Source: Russula earlei (lineage: Eukaryota; Basidiomycota; Agaricomycetes; Russulales; Russulaceae). Taken from it: a stretch of 64,000 nt of DNA. Positions 58,161 to 64,000 of this stretch are shown in pieces. Location: assembly GCA_025769875.1 (NCBI GenBank), contig JAGFNK010000006.1:293254-357253 (forward strand). The letters are read 5' to 3'. The position numbers and the translations under genes are program-made. Numbering within the stretch: the stretch's first letter is position 1; the number at the start of each line of letters is the position of its first letter. A model generated the notes under the pieces. The model made no database searches. It had not been told where the DNA came from and saw only the letters and a list, made by a program, of their open reading frames with translations.

Positions 58161-58253
58161 GCCAAAGTACAACAGTCAGTACGAAGGCCCAAATAGATAC
58201 CATTGTCCAACATAAAGAAAACTCAATGAAAGTTCCCTTTATGATCACAACAA

Positions 58254-61200
58254 ATGGAAAGACTGGCCAAGCAGCTCCTAGACAGTGGAGCAACAGAAAA
58301 CTTCATTAGCCAAGGAATTGTAGAAAAATTACAAATTCCACTCCAAACTCTCAGGACCCCCAGACCCATCATCAATGTAGATGGCACCAGTAACCAGGGA
58401 GGAGCACTAACCCATTATGCTCATATGGCCATACACCATGGTCCCACCACATGACTTCTCACATTTTACATCACAAATTTGGGAGAAGATAGAATGATCC
58501 TCGGCTATCCCTTCCTAAAGGCGTTAAACCCCCTTGTCAACTGGAGCACTGGTCGCCTAAGAAACCACCTAGGGGTCCTTCTCACCCCTGTACCCCTAGC
58601 CAAATCACCAAGAATACGGATTGCACAAATCAGGACAACTGTTATCCCCCCTGAATATCTATGACATCAGAAGGTCTTCTCAGAAGAAGCAGCCAAACGA
58701 CTCCCACCCAGTTGGGGAGAACTCAATTTCAGAATCACCTTGAAACCTGACGCCCCCAAGTTCCTTGATTGCCAAACTTACCCACTCCCCCAGAATGAGA
58801 AACAAGAGTTATCAAGACAAATACAAGAGGACCTAGCAAGGGTTTCATCAAAGACGGTGTAAGGTGAGCCATATCGCTGGCCTCGGAACCACGTTCTGAC
58901 CGCACGCGATGCGTGACGCTCGGCCTCCTCCCACACCTTGCCTCCTTCTCGCATCGCATCGCCAGTCCTCGCCACCGACCACGTGCGCACACCACGCCTC
59001 GGCACACGCGACGCGTTCGCGTCTCAGGCCTTTCACCATGGCCTCGACCGTCTCGACCAGTCTTGATTCTCTTTCATGCCTATCTCCCTTTCATGCCTTT
59101 CATCCTTAGTATTCTCTCCTGTATATAAAACACCTAGCTACTCTGTAGTAGAAAAAAAGAAGAAGAATACAGTCTTCTTGAGTTCTCCTTACCTTCAGTC
59201 AGAAACAACTGCGGCGAGTGATCTTGCTCTCCTCTCCTCTCTTCTCTTCTCCCTCTCCTCCGTTTCAGATTTTGTATCCCCTGTTTTCTTCATTCAAAAA
59301 AAGGATGGCACCGCCCCACGAATGGTAGTCGACTACCGAAAACTTAATAATACCACAATCCCCGATTACCATGCCTTACCCAACATGGAAGAACAATTGC
59401 ACCGACTAAGGGGCAAAACCACCTTCAGCAAATTCAATGTCTGAGCTGGCTACAATAACATTCTGATCCACCCTGAAGACCGACACAAAGGTGCCTTTAA
59501 AACTCAATTTGGCACCTTCATCCCCATGGTAATGGGCTTCAGCTTTACCAATGCCCCAGCCACCTTCCAATGAGCAATGAACCATACCCTCCAACCTTGG
59601 CTTCTAAATACCCAGAGAATACCTGCAACTACCTAGATGATGTGGCAATAGCCACAGGGGTGGGAGAAGAGCTCCTTCACCAACAGATCACACATGAGTT
59701 CCTTGACCTACTCGAAAGAGACTCCTATTTCCTGAAAGCATCAAAATGCGCCTTTGAACAACACAAAATTGATTTTCCTGGGCTTTCGGATCAACCAAGG
59801 AACCCTCAAAATTGACCCAGTCAAAATGGACGGCCTCAAAAACTGGCCGAGACCCCCCAACAATCTGAAACAGGTACAACAAATCATGGGCGCCCTCAAT
59901 TACCAACGGCCATTTATCCGAGACTTTGCAAAAATAGCTCGCCCCATTTTTTCCACTGATTAAAAAAGGAACCCCCTTTCTTTGGACCCCAGAAGCAACC
60001 ACAGCCCTAGAAATCTTGATATCTGGCAGGTCTGCAATGACCCTGAACTTTACACTGCCAACCCTGACCTTCCATACGAATTAGAAACTGACACCTCACA
60101 ATTCGCCACTGGAGCAATCCTCTTCCAAAAGGACCAGAGAGGAAAAAGGAGAATGATTGGGAATATGTCACATGCAGTTCAATGAAGCAGAAAGGAACTA
60201 CCCAGTTTGGGATAGGGAGTTCCTGGCCCTGATCCTCACACTCCAACACTGGCGATACCTATTAGTCGGAACTAAACACCCCATCAAGATTTTTACAGAT
60301 CACGCTAACCTGGCTCACTACTGGCTCCCTCACAAAATCAATCGAAGAATTGCCGAATATATCTCAACACTCACAGATTACCACTTCGAAATCCACCACA
60401 AACCCGGAATCTCCAATCACATGGACACTCTCTCACAACAACCTGACCACAATGATGGGTCAGGAGATAACCAGAACATCACAGCACTACCTGACAAACT
60501 TTTTATTCGCACACTTCACACTGAGGACCTCTATGAGCAAGTACTAACTAACAAAGGAAACAAAATCAGACCTCCTCATGTGGAAGGCCAAACATGGTCT
60601 TCTAGAAGAAGAAGATGCACTATTCAAAGATGGGAAGTTAGTGGTGCCATATCAAGAGTCCCCTCTTATGAAAAATCTTGCATACCTATCATGACAGTAT
60701 CCTTGGTGGACATACAGGAAACGCCTGAACCTTATACTCAATCCAAGAATCCTTCTGGTGGCCCAAAATGGCCTACTTCATCAGGGACTACATTCGAGGC
60801 TGCAGCCACCTGTCAAGCTAACAAGTCTTCACACACCCAACTCGCCCCCCAGTTCTACCCCATTCCCCCAGAATTTCAAAAACCCTTCCAAACTATTGCC
60901 ATTGATTGGATCATTGACCTCCCATCATCAGAAGGAAATAACGCCATCATGACCATCACTGACCATGATTCCACCAAAGCAGCTATATTCATACCTTGCC
61001 GTAAAGACATGGGAACCCTGCAAATGGCCAAACTGTTCTTATGTTACGCCTTCCATCAACCAGAGTTCCCTCCAAGATTATTTCCGACCAGTGACTCCCA
61101 CTTTACCTCCAACTTGTTTCAAGAAATCTCCCGAATCCTCAGAGTTAACCAAAATCTGAGCACCGCCTACCACCCCCAAACTGACAGACAATCAGAAAGA

Positions 61201-62283
61201 ACCAATCAGACCCTAGAAATGTACTTACACATCTACACAGGGGAGAAGCAAGAAGAATGGGCGCACTGGCTCCCCATAGCCCAATATCATTTTAACGCCC
61301 ACAAATCCACCACCACCAAGAAAACCCCATACGAACTTCTCATAGGTTTTAACCCTCAAGGGCTCGGCACTCAACTTAAGTCCAAATTTCCTGGGATCCA
61401 AGAATGACTCCAAGCACTGAAGGATATGAGGGAAGCAGCACAAGAAATGATGAGAAGGACACAAAACAACTGGGTCAAAGAAACTAAGTTCAAGGGTTTT
61501 GAAGAAGGACAGAAGGTTTGGTTAGAAGGCACTAACCTGAAAAGCCCCCATCAGTTTCAGAAATTCTGTCCTAAATGGTTCAGCCCTTTTGCCATCACCA
61601 AAAGAATCTCCCATGTTGCCTATCAACTTCGACTTCCCCCCCAATGGAGCATCCATAATGTGTTTCACGCCTCCCTCCTATCTCCAGTCATAGAAACAGC
61701 AGAGCATGGACCAAACTTCCCCAAACCACCACCTGATCTCCTATCGGGAGAATATGAAGTTGAGAAGATCACCGCTCAGCGGACCTATAGAAACCGACTC
61801 CAATACAGGGTCCAGTGGAAAGGATACTCTGCAGCGGAAGACACGTGGAAACCCCTCTCTAACCTTAAAAACGCGCAAGATGCCATCACCATGTTCCACC
61901 TAGGACAACCCACTAAACTCCGTACCATGTCTTCCACTAACCTTGATCCCACAGAATCACATCACTCAGACAAAAGTCTGGATGACCTAGAGGACCAATT
62001 TTCAAATCTTACGATACAGCAACATACCCTACTCCCCCAAGTTAACTCCTGTAACCCCCCTTCCTATTCAGTTAATGATCCCACTATCCCCAACCGCAGA
62101 CACACCATCTTTAATATAGCTGCCAGGGAACAACTTTTCTCCAGGATTCTTTCCCCTGGCCACTTCTGCGGCTTTCAACTTCTCATGATGGACCCCCTGT
62201 TTTTCAGAGTTTCATTTGTCCATAAGAAGAGCAAGTACTTACAGATTTGGTATGGAATCACATTATACGGTCGGCCTCCATAA
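58254..62283 (+). pseudogene. Gypsy pol (protease, RT, RNase H, integrase, chromodomain), broken
   Basis: The order is that of chromoviruses. Protease has QLLDSGATENFISQGI. RT has FVSPVFFIQKKDG, VVDYRKLNNTTIPDYHALP, GAFKTQFGTFIPMVMGFSF and the active motif YLDD (near 59630). RNase H has NYPVWDREFLALILTLQHWR. Integrase keeps D, D and E in IAIDWIIDLP, TSDSHFTSN and AYHPQTDRQSERTN. A GPY-like region precedes a chromodomain (YEVEKITAQRTYRNRLQYRV, WKGYSAAEDTWKP). TGA interrupts several arginine positions (for example FNV-stop-AGYNN and TFQ-stop-AMN). An intron-like insert splits the RT start at 58859-59268. Confidence 0.88.
58859..59268 (+). other. CpG-rich insert in Gypsy reverse transcriptase, intron-like
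   Basis: About 410 bp separate the RT N-terminus (GFIKDG in one frame) from FVSPVFFIQKKDG. It starts GTAAGGTGAG and ends CTCCGTTTCAG, and removing exactly this piece joins the two sides in one frame. The left half is rich in CpG (for example CGCACGCGATGCGTGACG), unlike the element around it. The right half has TGTATATAAAAC and a pyrimidine tract. It could be an inserted intron, a small non-autonomous element, or a solo LTR (TGTAAGG..TTTCA). No target duplication was found. Confidence 0.55.
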
Positions 62284-62329
62284 ATACCCCCCACTCCTTC
62301 AGAGTGGTCGGCCTGGCATCACGAACATG

Positions 62330-63606
62330 CTACCTCTACTTACAATACTCCCATGTCATCCCCTGCCTCTAACTCATCCCCCCCTACCTATCCTCACCCC
62401 TTCCCCCCACCATCAAACAAGAGCCCCTCTCCCCTGAAGTCATCCAACACATCATTGACAACGCACCTTCATTATCCCAGATGAGACCAAAGTCCAGGAC
62501 CTCGCTGCCACCCTCAACCCACTTGCCATCCAAGAAGGAACCCCCTCACCTACTCCGACCAAAGCAGACCCCACTCATCCTGGCCCCCCTTGGTTTGTTT
62601 ACGAACCTTACACGCATGTTCCCCCCTTTTACATTAATGTTAATGGGCAAAAACGCCTACTACCATACTTACACGTCACTTTATATAACGACGAACCCAT
62701 GCTTCTAGGAACTATGGGTCAAGGAGAGCCCACTTATGGAGAAAAGCTCATCACCCGACCCGTCGTCTCTGCCCCTCATCCTTCCATCACTGCTTCTGAC
62801 CTCCGCCTCCTAATCGAGGACCATCCCTTCCACTTTGATGCTGCCCAGGCTCTCGAGAACCTCCATGATCCTGGTGCCCTTGCCAACGTCTACTGCCTCC
62901 ATGTCAGTTCATTCAAACTGAAAGTTTTGGAGGGCAAGCGCGTCTCTATCCAAGGGGCCCTGAACATCCTTCAAGGACAACTGGCTGACCAACTCCATGA
63001 GATCCAGTCTCACACCAAAGAAACTGCCGCTATCCACAGTCACCTTCGGGCCAACAATACTTCCATCCGAGTTCATCATCAGCTCGACAACTTGATGGCT
63101 GATGGGGGTCTCACCTGTGACACTGGGCCATATTACTCACTGGCAGGAAGTTATGACAGAATTGAGGAGTCAAAAGAAGTGCCCCCACTTCCCCTTCATT
63201 ACCCATTTGCCCTCCTCTCTCCTTGACCCCCCCTCTCGAATACCTCCCTCGTGTTGTTGACCAGTCTCAGAACGATGCCCCTATGGGCTGACCCTCCCAC
63301 TTTCCTCAAATGTTCTCCGATGACGCTAGTACTCCTAATACTCCTCTCACCCCTGCACACATGACCAAGGCACAACACCACCAACTCCAAAAGCGACAAC
63401 ACGTTTGCAAACACTGTAACACCAGAGGACACTGGAACAAAGACTGCAACAAACCTCACACCAACTGCAGCGGACAGGTAGATTGTATCCTCAGGAGGAC
63501 TCACCAAAGCTACAGAGGGTTCTGTCCCAAAGCAATGGGAGTCCAGAGCACGTGGCCAGAAGTCGAAGGTGATGAACTCCGTGAGTCGGGCCCTGAGACC
63601 GATTAG
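62330..63606 (+). pseudogene. Extra 3-prime ORF of the Gypsy element with a second zinc knuckle
   Basis: After the pol stop a further coding region runs to the 3-prime LTR. It reads IKQEPLSPEVIQHIIDNAPS, then (frame change near 62485) VQDLAATLNPLAIQEGTPSP, WFVYEPYTHVPPFYINVNGQ, and a helical middle (VSIQGALNILQGQLADQLHE). After another frame change come LEYLPRVVDQSQNDAPMG and a CCHC knuckle CKHCNTRGHWNKDC, and it stops at 63606. The protein would be about 400 residues. I know no standard Gypsy gene at this place; env-type features (signal peptide, membrane anchor) are not visible. It looks like a nucleic-acid-binding accessory protein. Confidence 0.65.
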
Positions 63607-63636
63607 TTCGGAGAACTAAGCATGAAGGGGGCATGA

Positions 63637-64000
63637 TGTTATAATCTACCCCTCTTTCGGTTCGTCCCTGTTTTACTTGTTATTTGTTCCTTACCCTTGT
63701 GCCCTTGGTTACCATTTCATCCCTTGATGTTGATGGCTTCTTATTGTTTCACTGTTATGTTTCATCTATTGTTTGAGTCCCTTTTGCTATTGGTTAAGTT
63801 TTATCTATTGTTCCGCATATAGTACTGTATAGCCTCGCTAGATACAGTATTTAAGCGCCTGTAAAAGCTGGGGAATGCCCCAAGCTTAGCTTTGTCCCAT
63901 TTCCTGTCGCATCCCTTGCCCTGTACTCTCTCTCAATCACAACTTGCTTGTGCTGGCCTATACTCTGCTTGACCTTAGCACACCCCAAGGAACCCTTGTG
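63637..64000 (+). repeat. 3-prime LTR of the Gypsy element, cut by the window end
   Basis: Starts TGTTATAATC and follows the 5-prime LTR base by base to the last base of the window, with about fifteen differences. Confidence 0.93.

Larger units (their letters stand above)
56047..64000 (+). mobile_element. Ty3/Gypsy chromovirus, runs off the window
   Basis: The 5-prime LTR starts at 56047 and the 3-prime LTR at 63637. The two agree at about 96 percent over the 364 bases that can be compared, with most differences being C/T or G/A. In between are gag with a zinc knuckle, protease, reverse transcriptase, RNase H, integrase, a chromodomain, and an extra 3-prime frame. Coding is broken by TGA stops and a few frameshifts. 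A purine tract (GAAGGGGGCA) precedes the 3-prime LTR. The family is also seen as an older LTR at 48730. Confidence 0.92.

Noticed and set aside
62699..63606. Gypsy 3-prime ORF as a viral envelope gene
   Set aside because: No signal peptide, membrane anchor or furin-like site is seen; the C-terminal zinc knuckle points to nucleic-acid binding instead.
1..64000. CRISPR arrays or bacterial operon features
   Set aside because: No regularly spaced identical short repeats. Spliced genes and fungal elements show that the DNA is eukaryotic.

Overview
The window is fungal nuclear DNA, most likely from a mushroom-forming basidiomycete (Agaricomycetes). This rests on many short introns (about 38-80 bp) with GT..AG ends, basidiomycete-type gene families, and a mix of Ty3/Gypsy, Ty1/Copia, pogo-like and PIF/Harbinger transposons. 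No tRNA, rRNA or CRISPR array was recognised. Species cannot be told from the sequence.

Layout. Bases 1-26.5 kb are mostly host DNA. A small spliced gene of unknown function (666-1450, minus) is followed by an almost intact pogo-like transposon with perfect 55-bp ends (3029-5855) and a degenerate pyrimidine-rich repeat field (about 7.24-9.11 kb). Then comes a compact block of housekeeping and regulatory genes: an unknown protein, GRC3-type polynucleotide kinase, an SH3/Ras-association scaffold, TSR2, mitochondrial malate dehydrogenase, a three-finger C2H2 factor, an AGC-type kinase and an AMT/MEP ammonium transporter. All were rebuilt from spliced exons whose frames close exactly. GRC3 and TSR2 both belong to ribosome production. 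MDH and the ammonium transporter belong to carbon and nitrogen metabolism. I see no sign that the block is a single pathway.

From 27.07 kb to the end the window is a transposon graveyard. A second pogo-like element (27070-34252) carries a Copia element inside it. A Copia LTR is cut by a Harbinger fragment. At least eight full-length solo LTRs of two related families follow, seven with matching or near-matching 5-bp target duplications. There is a 557-bp-arm inverted repeat. A Harbinger element (50414-54751) sits inside one LTR and holds another LTR inside itself. The last 8 kb are a chromodomain Gypsy element with an extra 3-prime open reading frame that runs off the window.

The elements share one mode of decay. 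Most in-frame stops I could place in a protein context are TGA where a CGA arginine codon is expected, and two transposase catalytic aspartates have become asparagine by CpG-to-CpA change. This fits C-to-T mutation at methylated CpG. Two short stretches escape it, a CpG-rich coding fragment near 47 kb and an intron-like insert in the Gypsy reverse transcriptase, which makes both stand out as younger or differently maintained. All gene models are read by eye from the DNA; no database search was run.
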